Counted from the stretch's first letter, positions 1 to 6,461 are shown. The stretch: DNA of 6,934 nucleotides from Hyphomicrobiales bacterium (GCA_013812985.1 JACCSN010000829.1:1-6934), one strand, 5' to 3'. Translations and numbers: made by a program. The notes: a model not told the origin generated them from the sequence alone.

Positions 1-119
1 AACGGAATTCATCTGTTCCCGGTGCAATAGGATATTGATATTTTGAATAAGAATAACCATTATAAGGACACAACTGTCGTTCTTGGAGAAGCTAAGGGCT
101 CCGCAGTCATTTCTGCCAT
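1..119. other. AT-rich intergenic stretch, no gene seen
   Basis: This stretch lies downstream of the minus-strand regulator gene. It is visibly richer in A and T than the rest of the window, especially around 25-65. I see no convincing coding frame; the short open frame starting at 43 runs antisense into the regulator and has no family resemblance. There is no strong terminator hairpin for the regulator here. The AT-rich part could hold a promoter for a gene beyond the left edge, but nothing in the window tests that. Confidence 0.4.
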
Positions 120-827
120 TCAGAGAACCCCGCCGGCCTCTTCAATGTTGATAATGAACTGCCTTTTGACAGCACTGAGATGGGTAGCAACTGCGACTGC
201 GGCCTTTTCGGGACTGCCGACGGCTATCGCTTCCGCAATAGATCGATGTTCGCGGTGGACATCAATCGGCGTCTCAAGTGGTGTAATGTGATGGCTGCGT
301 GCGATATGCATATGCACCTTTAGCCTAGAATAGATCTCCTGGATTTGGCTGTTGTTGCTGCTCTCCACGATAGCTATGTGGAAATTTTGGTCCCATTCGA
401 TGAAGGAATCATAGTCGGTGTAGATGTCACCCTTAGTGGCAGCACACATTTGCTCCAGAGCGGAGAAGAGTCGTTCGACGAGAGCTGGCGCGGGTGCTGA
501 AGCGGCTTTTCGGGCACAATGCAGTTCGATGACCTCTCGGATCTCGAACATTTCCCGGATATCCTGTGCATGAAGCGTACGAACGAAAGAGCCACGCCGC
601 GGCCGGATCTCCACCAGACCTTCTGACGCGAGCTGCTTAAGCGCATCGACGACAGGTGTGCGGCTCACACCGATAGCCGCTGCGATCACGTCGATGGGGA
701 TCTGATCACCCGATTTAAGCTGCCGGTGGAGGATGCGGCCGCGGATCGCCCGATAAGTCAAGGCGGTCAGGTCAGCATACTCAAGCGGCTCGAAGTCGAG
801 GCTCATTGAATCAAAACGCTCCGACAT
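120..827 (-). CDS. GntR family transcriptional regulator, FadR/FCD subfamily
   Basis: This is a 235-residue DNA-binding regulator, the usual length for the FadR subfamily. Residues about 22-86 form the GntR winged helix-turn-helix; the recognition region reads IGVSRTPVVDALKQLASEGL, followed by the wing RPRRGSFV. Residues about 93-225 are an FCD ligand-binding domain. D146, H150, H194 and H216 fall where FCD proteins carry metal-binding residues, so a metal-assisted carboxylate or sugar-acid ligand is plausible (family knowledge, not shown here). It is transcribed divergently from the CUT2 transporter operon with 256 bases between start codons, so it probably controls that operon and itself. 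The start at 827 gives the full N-terminus but has no clear ribosome binding site; Met8 (codon 804-806) is an alternative. The effector is unknown. Confidence 0.93.
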   Translation of the reverse strand: MSERFDSMSLDFEPLEYADLTALTYRAIRGRILHRQLKSGDQIPIDVIAAAIGVSRTPVVDALKQLASEGLVEIRPRRGSFVRTLHAQDIREMFEIREVIELHCARKAASAPAPALVERLFSALEQMCAATKGDIYTDYDSFIEWDQNFHIAIVESSNNSQIQEIYSRLKVHMHIARSHHITPLETPIDVHREHRSIAEAIAVGSPEKAAVAVATHLSAVKRQFIINIEEAGGVL

Positions 828-849
828 GGCGCGTCAGCTTCTGTTGGTG

Positions 850-900
850 TGACAGTCGCCATGTCAATCCGGTGTTTGACACGTACAATGTGAAATGTCA
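850..900. promoter_or_regulatory. Divergent promoter/operator region with TGACA/TGTCA half-sites
   Basis: Four half-sites lie in 51 bases: TGACA at 850-854, TGTCA at 862-866, TGACA at 877-881 and TGTCA at 896-900. The middle two extend to a perfect 6-bp inverted repeat, TGTCAA (862-867) and TTGACA (876-881), with an 8-base spacer. Each arm is also a consensus -35 hexamer, one facing each gene. Another plus-strand promoter reading is ATGTCA at 861-866, a 17-base spacer and TACAAT at 884-889. Neither direction has both boxes perfect. The position between a GntR-type regulator and the operon it probably controls suggests operator sites, but binding is inferred. Confidence 0.45.
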
Positions 901-974
901 CGGTTGGCGCTCGGACGAATGCGGGACCCGGCGGCCCACATAGGGCTCGGCTCAAAACAGCTTGGGGGGAAATC

Positions 975-1004
975 ATGCCAAGAGTCGGCGCAGGGATCAC
1001 ATGA
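975..1004 (+). CDS. Possible 9-codon leader peptide (uORF1)
   Basis: This is a very short frame, MPRVGAGIT, in the leader of the transporter operon. A G-rich Shine-Dalgarno-like run (GGGGGGA, 964-970) lies 4 bases before its ATG, a little close but usable. Its TGA (1002-1004) overlaps the ATG of the next small frame at 1001 in the ATGA arrangement also seen between the structural genes. The peptide has no recognisable family and no run of one amino acid that would suggest classical attenuation. It may be chance. Confidence 0.22.
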   Translation: MPRVGAGIT

Positions 1005-1084
1005 TGTCCCTCTTCCAACATTGCCGTTGGCGCACGGCTCGACGCGGGATCTCGGTTGCCGCGCTGTCAGATGTGGACGTGTAA
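1001..1084 (+). CDS. Possible 26-27 residue small ORF coupled to first permease (uORF2)
   Basis: This frame starts MMSLFQHCRW, ends SDVDV, and is rich in arginine. The second ATG (1004) has AGGGA at 992-996, a good 7-base spacing. Its TAA (1082-1084) shares one base with the permease ATG at 1084 (TAATG), a classic arrangement for translational coupling. The permease has only a weak ribosome binding site of its own, which makes coupling more attractive. No family is recognised. It could be a regulatory small frame, a remnant of an older gene, or chance. Confidence 0.3.
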   Translation: MMSLFQHCRWRTARRGISVAALSDVDV

Positions 1085-2040
1085 TGTTGCAAGCCACGCG
1101 CCCGGTATGGTCGGCCCAGTACCTTCGGACTGGGGCATTGGTATTGGTAGCCGCGCTGATCGGTTTGTACCTTTATACGTATGCCCCGTCCTTTTTTAAG
1201 CTCAACAATGCCGTCAACATTCTGGTCCAGGCTTCCATTCTCGGAGTGCTGGCCATCGGCATGACCTACGTCTTGGTCTCCGGGGGGATCGATTTATCGC
1301 TTCCTGCCAACATGGCCTTGGCCTCAGTATTGGGAGGACTTTACGTTCAGGGCGGCGGCAGCATCGTCGTCGGCTGCTTCATCATGGTTGCAGCGGCCAC
1401 TGCACTCGGGACCATGAACGGGATCGCCGTCGCCTATCTGCGCATGATTCCCTTCGTCGTGACGCTGGCAACCATGACGCTCGCGAGCGGGGCCGCAGTC
1501 TGGCTCAGCGAGTCCGTCAGCATCACGGGATTTCCGGAAAGCTTCTTCGACGTGCTGCTGGCGCGTGTCGGCGGCGTGCCGCTTTCGGTCTATGTGCTTG
1601 GCGCTCTCACTCTGATCAGCTCCCTGATATTCTCCTCCACGATCTTCGGCCGATGGCTCTATGCGATCGGCATCAATACGCGCGCGGCCCAGGTGGCGCG
1701 TGTTCCGATCGGCTTGGTGACCTGGCTTTCTTACGCAGTCGCTGGCCTTATGGCTGGAATTACCGCCATCCTCCTGACGGCCCGGCTCGGATCCGCCTCG
1801 GCCAATATGGGCAGCGACAGCGTCGTGCTCGATATCGTATCGGCCTGCGTGGTCGGCGGGGTTAGCATCTATGGCGGAGTCGGTCGCCCGCTGGGAGCTG
1901 TCCTGGGGGCGATATTCATTACGGCACTTAGCAACAGCCTCAACTTGCTGGGCGTCTCCTTTTATTTCAGCCTCATCGTTAAGGGATGCGTAATTATCGG
2001 GTTCATCAGCCTCGACAACCTGGCGAGGCAGCCCCGATGA
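1084..2040 (+). CDS. CUT2 sugar ABC transporter permease (first permease)
   Basis: This 318-residue inner-membrane protein belongs to the RbsC/XylH-like permease family, which usually runs 310-350 residues. Hydrophobic segments occur at roughly 15-32, 43-64, 73-90, 94-115, 120-142, 168-186, 212-236, 248-290 and 293-311. Family marks are SGGIDLS at 66-72, the cytoplasmic loop GRWLYAIGINTRAAQVARV at 189-207 that contacts the ATPase, and GGVSIYGGVG at 258-267. I place the start at 1084 rather than at the in-frame ATG at 895: the 63 extra residues are Arg/Gly/Cys-rich, unlike a permease N-terminus, and homology-like sequence begins just after residue 64 of that longer frame. The stop overlaps the ATPase start by 4 bases. 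It probably pairs with the second permease at 3548 as a heterodimer. Confidence 0.93.
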   Translation: MLQATRPVWSAQYLRTGALVLVAALIGLYLYTYAPSFFKLNNAVNILVQASILGVLAIGMTYVLVSGGIDLSLPANMALASVLGGLYVQGGGSIVVGCFIMVAAATALGTMNGIAVAYLRMIPFVVTLATMTLASGAAVWLSESVSITGFPESFFDVLLARVGGVPLSVYVLGALTLISSLIFSSTIFGRWLYAIGINTRAAQVARVPIGLVTWLSYAVAGLMAGITAILLTARLGSASANMGSDSVVLDIVSACVVGGVSIYGGVGRPLGAVLGAIFITALSNSLNLLGVSFYFSLIVKGCVIIGFISLDNLARQPR

Positions 2041-3551
2041 CTTCTGTCGCCCCGTTTCTTCGGCTTGCCGGGATCTCCAAGCGGTATCCCGGCGTGACCG
2101 CGCTCGAAGACACCCATTTGGAGGCTTATCGCGGCGAAGCGGTTGCCCTGATGGGAGCTAATGGCGCCGGTAAATCCACGCTCATGAATATCCTTGGAGG
2201 CGTCGTATCGAAAGACGCTGGCGCCATATTGCTGGACGGAAGCGCGGTCGACATCGATTCACCCCGCGATGCGGCGGTGTACGGGATAGCTTTCGTCCAT
2301 CAGGAACTCAACATGCTGCCGTCAATGACGGTCGCCGAGAACGTCTTTGCGAACAGCTACCCGATGCGCGGACCGCTTGTCGATCACGAACGAATGGTCT
2401 CTCTGACACGCAAAGTATTGGGCCGTCTGGGCTGCTCCTTCGATGCAAAAGACAAAGTGGAGAACCTCGGCACCGGTGACCGCCAGATGGTGGAGATCGC
2501 GCGCGCCCTCGTCCGCGATCCCAGGGTCGTCATCTTTGATGAGCCGACCTCCTCTCTGACCGATCGCGAGAAGCGGCGTCTATTTCAGATCATCGATGCC
2601 CTCAAGCGCGATGGCGTGGCGATAATCTACATCACCCATTTCCTCGATGAGATCTTCACCGTTTGCGAGCGCGTCGCGGTGATGCGAAACGGCCGCACGG
2701 TGGGAATGGGGGTGATCGGCGATTTTTCAACGGCGGATGTGGTACAACTGATGATCGGCGAGGCGGAAGTGCGGGAGCGTCTGGCTGGCCCCGCCGCTGC
2801 ACGCGCTCAGCCGGTGCTGACAGCCGAAGGCGTGACGCGCCGCGGCGTCCTGCATGATATCAGCCTTGATCTGTACGCTGGCGAGGTCGTCGGGCTTTGG
2901 GGACTGCTTGGCTCAGGACGCACTGAACTGGTGCGTGCCCTTGTCGGACTGGACCCGATGGATGCCGGAACCCTTCGCCTGCGCCGCGCGGGTGAACTCG
3001 TGTCCGTAACACCCGCGGAAATTCACCGGGAAACCGGGTTTGTCACCGAGGATCGTCGTGGGGAAGGGCTGCTGCTGCCGCTGTCTGTGGAAGCGAACCT
3101 CTCGCTCGCGAGCCTCCTCCAGCTCCTCAATCCCTTTCGACTTATCGATCGTGGCAAGGAAGGCGCTCTGGCGGAAGATTCTATCGCGCGCCTCAAAGTC
3201 AAGGTGGCCAGTCGCGCCCAATCGGTCGGCACGCTCAGCGGCGGCAACCAGCAAAAGGTTGTCCTTGGTCGCTGGCTTGCAACGCGGCCTCGCCTTTTCT
3301 TCCTTGACGAGCCGACGCGCGGCCTCGACGTTGGCGCGAAAGCCGAAATTCTCAAGTTGACCGTGGAATTGGCTCAAGCCGGAGCCACCGTCCTGATCAT
3401 TTCCTCGGAGTTGGAAGAGATCATGAGCGTCTCCGACCGATATCTTCTGATGTCGCGCGGACGGATCGTCGGCGAATTGCCGGCGGCGGCTACTCGCGAG
3501 GAGCTGATGCGAGGCGTGTCCGGGGAAGTAGCTGCGGAATTTGCCGCATGA
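2037..3551 (+). CDS. CUT2 sugar ABC transporter ATP-binding protein, two nucleotide-binding domains
   Basis: This 504-residue RbsA/XylG-type ATPase drives sugar import from the cytoplasmic face. Domain 1 has Walker A GANGAGKST (40-48), Q-loop Q89, a degenerate signature LGTGDRQ (144-150), Walker B VVIFDEPT (164-171) and switch His201. Domain 2 has the reduced Walker A GLLGSGRTE (289-297) with Arg in place of Lys, the family motif VTEDRRGEGL (336-345), a full signature LSGGNQQK (400-407), Walker B LFFLDEPT (420-427), and Ser where the switch His would be (ISSELEE, 455-461). This asymmetry is normal for the family: one composite site should hydrolyse ATP well and the other poorly. The start at 2037 is chosen because it forms ATGA with the upstream stop; an in-frame ATG at 1986 would add 17 unlike residues. 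It overlaps the second permease by 4 bases. Confidence 0.96.
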   Translation: MTSVAPFLRLAGISKRYPGVTALEDTHLEAYRGEAVALMGANGAGKSTLMNILGGVVSKDAGAILLDGSAVDIDSPRDAAVYGIAFVHQELNMLPSMTVAENVFANSYPMRGPLVDHERMVSLTRKVLGRLGCSFDAKDKVENLGTGDRQMVEIARALVRDPRVVIFDEPTSSLTDREKRRLFQIIDALKRDGVAIIYITHFLDEIFTVCERVAVMRNGRTVGMGVIGDFSTADVVQLMIGEAEVRERLAGPAAARAQPVLTAEGVTRRGVLHDISLDLYAGEVVGLWGLLGSGRTELVRALVGLDPMDAGTLRLRRAGELVSVTPAEIHRETGFVTEDRRGEGLLLPLSVEANLSLASLLQLLNPFRLIDRGKEGALAEDSIARLKVKVASRAQSVGTLSGGNQQKVVLGRWLATRPRLFFLDEPTRGLDVGAKAEILKLTVELAQAGATVLIISSELEEIMSVSDRYLLMSRGRIVGELPAAATREELMRGVSGEVAAEFAA

Positions 3552-4555
3552 CCGCCCGCATGGAGGCAGCGCCAAGCGCGCCGACAGGCATGCTCCCAGC
3601 TTTGGCGAGGGCATGGCGGTTACTACTTGGCTACGGCTTCCTGATCGTGTTGGCCGCTGTTTTCGCGTTCTTCAGCTTGGCGACCGACAGTTTCCTCACG
3701 ATTGGCAATGTGCTCGCCATGCTGCACGCGATGGCACCTCTCGTCATCATCTCCTGCGGCATGGCGCTGGTGGTCATGGCAGGGAAGCTTGACATTTCGG
3801 TCGGATCTATTGCGTTCCTGTCCTGTGCCGCCGGCGTGATCCTGATGCGGGAAATGGGCGTGCCCGCTCTCGCGGCAGCGGTGATCATCCTGGCTGTCGG
3901 GGCACTGCTTGGGGCGGTCAACGGGTTGATCGTTGTAGTTATGCGGGTTAATCCGTTGATCGCTACGCTTGGCGCCATGATCGCATTCCGCGGGCTCGCC
4001 CTGGAGCTGACCGGTGCGCGTTCCCATACGCTTCCCGACGGGGTACGCGAACTCGGGAATGCATCAATAGGTCCAGTGTTCATCGACATACTCGTCGCTG
4101 CGGTCGTCCTCGTCGCGGCCCATATCGTCCATCAGCGCACGCCTTTTGGGAGGCAGGTGACCGCGATCGGGAACGGCGACCAGATCGCTGCGCGCGTCGG
4201 AATACCTGTTGGGCGCGTCGTCTTTCTCGCCTTTGTCCTCTCCGGCCTGCTTGCCGCGTTGGGCGGGATTGTCGCCTCGCTTCAAGTTGGCGCAGTCACG
4301 GCCTACCTCGGCAAGGGACTGGAGTTCAGCGCTGTGGCCGTCGTCGTGGTCGGCGGGATCAGCCTCTTCGGAGGGCGCGGATCAATTCTCCAGGGCGTCG
4401 CCCTCGGGGCCCTCGTCTTCGAAATGATCCGCAACGGTCTCAACCATCTCGGCGCCGACCCTTATTCTTACAGGCTCGTCGGCGGCGCCGTGATCTTCGT
4501 GGCCATGTATGCGGACGCCCTTAAGGCGGGCATCGGGACGAGGGTGCGCGGGTGA
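3548..4555 (+). CDS. CUT2 sugar ABC transporter permease (second permease)
   Basis: This 335-residue inner-membrane permease is of the same family as the first but clearly a different sequence. Hydrophobic segments lie near 25-45, 56-77, 84-100, 106-131, 136-152, 176-195, 222-247, 258-275, 280-297 and 308-325. Family marks are AGKLDIS (78-84, equivalent to SGGIDLS in its partner), the ATPase-contact loop GRQVTAIGNGDQIAARVGI (201-219) and GGISLFGGRG (269-278). The N-terminal 25 residues are hydrophilic and cytoplasmic-looking. The ATG overlaps the ATPase stop as ATGA, so translation is probably coupled. Operons with two different permeases, one double ATPase and one binding protein are known in the CUT2 group (for example the E. 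coli ytf/yjf galactofuranose transporter), so this arrangement is expected to form one heteromeric transporter. Confidence 0.94.
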   Translation: MTARMEAAPSAPTGMLPALARAWRLLLGYGFLIVLAAVFAFFSLATDSFLTIGNVLAMLHAMAPLVIISCGMALVVMAGKLDISVGSIAFLSCAAGVILMREMGVPALAAAVIILAVGALLGAVNGLIVVVMRVNPLIATLGAMIAFRGLALELTGARSHTLPDGVRELGNASIGPVFIDILVAAVVLVAAHIVHQRTPFGRQVTAIGNGDQIAARVGIPVGRVVFLAFVLSGLLAALGGIVASLQVGAVTAYLGKGLEFSAVAVVVVGGISLFGGRGSILQGVALGALVFEMIRNGLNHLGADPYSYRLVGGAVIFVAMYADALKAGIGTRVRG

Positions 4556-4577
4556 TCTTACCCAATGTCTTCCCTCG
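4539..4577 (+). other. Weak nested inverted repeat between second permease and binding-protein gene
   Basis: An outer inverted repeat, CGAGGG (4539-4544) and CCCTCG (4572-4577), encloses an inner one, GGGT (4550-4553) and ACCC (4560-4563), which includes the permease stop codon. Such structures between operon genes can stabilise or stop messages and so raise the level of the binding protein relative to the membrane parts. The stems are short and the case is weak. Confidence 0.2.
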
Positions 4578-4613
4578 GGTGCTCCGACGAGCTCTCGCAG
4601 CTGAATGCAACGT

Positions 4614-4618
4614 GGAGG
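4614..4618 (+). promoter_or_regulatory. Strong ribosome binding site setting the binding-protein start
   Basis: GGAGG lies 7 bases before the ATG at 4626. It is the clearest Shine-Dalgarno sequence next to a gene of the operon and rules against the in-frame ATG at 4605, which lies upstream of it. It fits the usual need for binding protein in excess over the membrane complex. Confidence 0.85.
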
Positions 4619-4625
4619 AAACATC

Positions 4626-5615
4626 ATGAGAGTGCTTTCGAAAATTTTAGGCGCCGTCGCGCTCACGGCAGTGTGCATCACCTCTGTCTCGGCCAAGGAA
4701 GTCACGGTTGGGATGTCCTGGAACAACAAGGACTCCTTGCTTGAGACTGCCTGGGAAGACTACTTGAAGGCCGAAGGCGAACGGCAGGGCAAGGAAGCCG
4801 GAATTGATTTCACTTGGGTCTTTAATGTTGCCAACGGTGATCCGGCCCGACAGGCTGCCAACATTGAGGACCTGATCAATCGCGGAGTGGACATCGTGAT
4901 GGCGAGGGCCGAGGACGCCGCCGCCATCGGAGCTTCGATCCGGGCCGCCGAGGCCGCGGGGATTCCCTTCGTAACGTTTGACCGTGCGTCGACTGCCGCA
5001 AAGCCGAGCGCGCATGTCGGCGGCGACAGCTATGACCAGGCCGTCACGACGGCAACGACCTTCATCGACATGTTGAAGTCGACAGGTGTGCAGGCCAAGT
5101 GCATCGAACTGCAAGGAGCGCTGACCGACGTCAATGCGGTCAACCGCTCGCAAGGTTGGAAGGAGACGACGGAGAACAGCGGGGTCGTCACGACGGTTGC
5201 CCAGGTTCCCACGGAATGGAACCCGGAATTGTTCCGCTCGGGGCTTTCCAACGCCCTGAAAGCGAACCCTGACGCGAATTGCGTCTTCGCCGCCAGCGAT
5301 TTCGCGTTCCCGGCAATTCAGTCCGCCCTTGAGGATGCTGGAAAATGGGCCCCTACCGGCGATCCGAACCACATCTGGCTGGCTACCCAGGACCTCATGT
5401 CAGATGCGGTCAAGGCAATGGAAGCCGGCTATATCGACGTGTCGACCACCTATGATGCGTATGCTCACGCGAAAGAGGCCGTTCGCGTGCTTATCGCGAT
5501 AGCGAAGGGTGAGGACCCTGCCTGCGGACCGGATGGATGCCTTGCGAAAGGCCGCGTCGCCACACCGGAGAACGTAAAAACCATGGAGAATCTCTGGTCG
5601 CGAGCCTATCAGTAA
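4626..5615 (+). CDS. Periplasmic sugar-binding protein of CUT2 ABC transporter
   Basis: This 329-residue periplasmic solute-binding protein is of the ribose/xylose-binding type (Peripla_BP_4-like fold). Residues 1-23 are a typical signal peptide: MRVLSK, a hydrophobic core, then cleavage after VSA before KEV. The Cys in the core (C17) is not in a lipobox, so it is probably not a lipoprotein. Features expected at the sugar site are present: N-terminal lobe VTVGMSWNN (26-34), TFDR (117-120), NRSQGW (173-178), the Asp of SDFAF (224-228) and TQD (254-256). The mature protein has four cysteines; C300 and C305 bracket a short loop (CGPDGC) near the C-terminus and could form a disulfide. The gene is last in the operon, 70 bases after the second permease, and is followed by a terminator. 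The ligand cannot be named. Confidence 0.93.
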   Translation: MRVLSKILGAVALTAVCITSVSAKEVTVGMSWNNKDSLLETAWEDYLKAEGERQGKEAGIDFTWVFNVANGDPARQAANIEDLINRGVDIVMARAEDAAAIGASIRAAEAAGIPFVTFDRASTAAKPSAHVGGDSYDQAVTTATTFIDMLKSTGVQAKCIELQGALTDVNAVNRSQGWKETTENSGVVTTVAQVPTEWNPELFRSGLSNALKANPDANCVFAASDFAFPAIQSALEDAGKWAPTGDPNHIWLATQDLMSDAVKAMEAGYIDVSTTYDAYAHAKEAVRVLIAIAKGEDPACGPDGCLAKGRVATPENVKTMENLWSRAYQ

Positions 5616-5639
5616 GATTGTCCCGCGACCACTCGACTT

Positions 5640-5667
5640 GTGGCGGTCGCCGTGCGGCGACCGCCAC
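5640..5667 (+). terminator. Rho-independent-type terminator hairpin at operon end
   Basis: A perfect 12-bp stem, GTGGCGGTCGCC (5640-5651) with GGCGACCGCCAC (5656-5667), closes on the 4-base loop GTGC, 24 bases after the binding-protein stop. The T-tract after it is poor (TTAAGTTT), so termination may be partial or the hairpin may mainly protect the message 3' end. It marks the border between the intact operon and the decayed genes. Confidence 0.7.
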
Positions 5668-5729
5668 TTAAGTTTGATCGCGCTCGGCGGCTTTCTTTGG
5701 ACGGTCTGAATTTCGCTGCTCCGGCGAAG

Positions 5730-5981
5730 GTGTGTCCTCAGACCGGGGTTATCTTCCAAAACCGCGGCGCCGGTTTCGTGCTCGATGATGGACATCCGAA
5801 CTGCGTTGCGCCCCGCAAGCGGCCCTTGCACACCATCATACCGGGCTTTGCGATGCGCGACGGCGAGCCGCTACTCTCTTTCGGGGTCATGGGCGGACCT
5901 TACCAGCCCGTGGGCCAGGTTCAGGTGCTCTAAAACATCCTGGACTTCGGTATGAACGTCCAGGAAGCGATCGACATGCCG
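5730..5981 (+). pseudogene. Gamma-glutamyltransferase fragment (C-terminal part), with in-frame stop
   Basis: About 84 codons match the C-terminal (small-subunit) region of the COG0405 gamma-glutamyltransferase family: [15 protein letters not shown], then [18 protein letters not shown], then [17 protein letters not shown], and after a stop NILDFGMNVQEAIDMP. Intact enzymes cleave gamma-glutamyl bonds of glutathione-like compounds and run about 530-580 residues. The whole large subunit and the catalytic Thr region are gone. A TAA at 5931-5933 stands where family members have an ordinary residue (often Thr or Val), and reading continues in the same frame after it. Some conserved positions look altered, such as a Pro after MGG where His or Asp is common. 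Sequence between the terminator and about 5730 is not recognisable. The right end is fused in frame to a peptide permease fragment at about 5979-5984. Confidence 0.88.
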
Positions 5982-6233
5982 CTGTTGGTCCAGGCGACGC
6001 TGACTATAGCCATTGCCATCCTAGCTGAGGCGAGCCTCGCCTTTCTGGGCCTTGGCCAGCGCCCGCCGGCCCCCTCATGGGGGAGCTTGCTGGATGCGGC
6101 CAGACAGTTCCTCGGCGAAGCGCCATGGATGGCGGTCTGGCGCGGCATGGCCATCGTCGTCACGGGGATCGGCTTCAATCTCCTTGGTGACGGCCTGCGC
6201 GACATGTTCGACCCACGCTCGTCGGGGCGCTGA
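5982..6233 (+). pseudogene. DppC/OppC-type peptide ABC permease, C-terminal fragment
   Basis: The last 83 codons and stop of a dipeptide/oligopeptide ABC transporter inner-membrane permease are present. The diagnostic run is LVQATLTIA, AILAEASLAFLGLG, RPPAPSWGSLL, then GEAPWMAVWRG and FNLLGDGLRDMFDPR at the end. A full DppC-like protein is about 280-300 residues; the N-terminus, the first membrane segments and the ATPase-contact loop are missing, leaving the last two hydrophobic segments. It has no start of its own: its reading frame continues from the gamma-glutamyltransferase fragment through a junction at about 5979-5984 (codons ATG CCG CTG). The remaining reading frame is undamaged, suggesting the deletion is fairly recent or the protein end drifts slowly. 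It cannot be functional as a transporter part. Confidence 0.9.
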
Positions 6234-6281
6234 GCGCTCGTGCCCTTGATCGGAAACCCAGCTTTTCATGGAACCTCAGAC

Positions 6282-6461
6282 ATGACCGCAATTCCGGAGG
6301 CTATCGCCTCGCGCATAATGCCGCTGGATCGTACGCTGAGTACGCTGGAGACGCCGGCCGTACTGGTCGATATTGATGTTGCGGAGCGCAACCTGCAGCG
6401 CTGGCAGGATCGCTGTGCACAGGCCGGGCTCCGCGACCGACCGCACATCAAGACGCACCGG
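6282..6461 (+). pseudogene. D-threonine aldolase / D-serine dehydratase-like enzyme, N-terminal fragment
   Basis: Residues 1-60 match the N-terminus of fold-type III (alanine racemase-like) PLP enzymes of the D-threonine aldolase/D-serine dehydratase family: LETPAVLVDIDVAERNLQRW, then RPHIKTH. The Lys in HIKTH (residue 57) is the expected PLP-binding Lys. Full proteins are about 370-390 residues; here homology stops at the next residue, where KTHK is usual and the sequence has Arg. From about 6462 the same frame encodes group II intron maturase. I chose the ATG at 6282; a GTG at 6240 would add 14 unremarkable residues. It follows the peptide permease stop by 48 bases on the same strand, so the two were probably once co-transcribed, in a locus for peptide or D-amino-acid use. 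Confidence 0.85.

Noticed and set aside
43..291. 82-codon plus-strand frame antisense to the regulator gene
   Set aside because: It overlaps a well-supported GntR gene on the other strand, has no clear ribosome binding site and no recognisable composition.
895..1083. In-frame upstream start giving the first permease 63 extra residues
   Set aside because: The extension is Arg/Gly/Cys-rich with no membrane or family character, its ATG lies inside the probable promoter region, and typical permease sequence begins right after the ATG at 1084.
2913..3614. Long minus-strand frame opposite the ATPase gene
   Set aside because: It is a mirror of GC-rich codon use in a gene with every expected ABC motif; the translation resembles no family.
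4605..4625. Upstream ATG for the binding protein
   Set aside because: It lies before the GGAGG at 4614-4618, which is correctly spaced for 4626, and would put hydrophilic residues ahead of the signal peptide.
4626..4700. Lipoprotein signal in the binding protein
   Set aside because: The Cys at residue 17 is preceded by Val rather than Gly, Ala or Ser, and a good signal peptidase I site (VSA) follows.
4647..5372. 241-codon minus-strand frame opposite the binding-protein gene
   Set aside because: It is a shadow frame caused by high GC at third codon positions; the sense strand has signal peptide, ribosome binding site and family motifs.
5640..5729. Treating the frame that starts at 5640 as a gene start for the gamma-glutamyltransferase piece
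   Set aside because: The first 30 codons encode the terminator stem and unrecognisable sequence; homology begins only near 5730.
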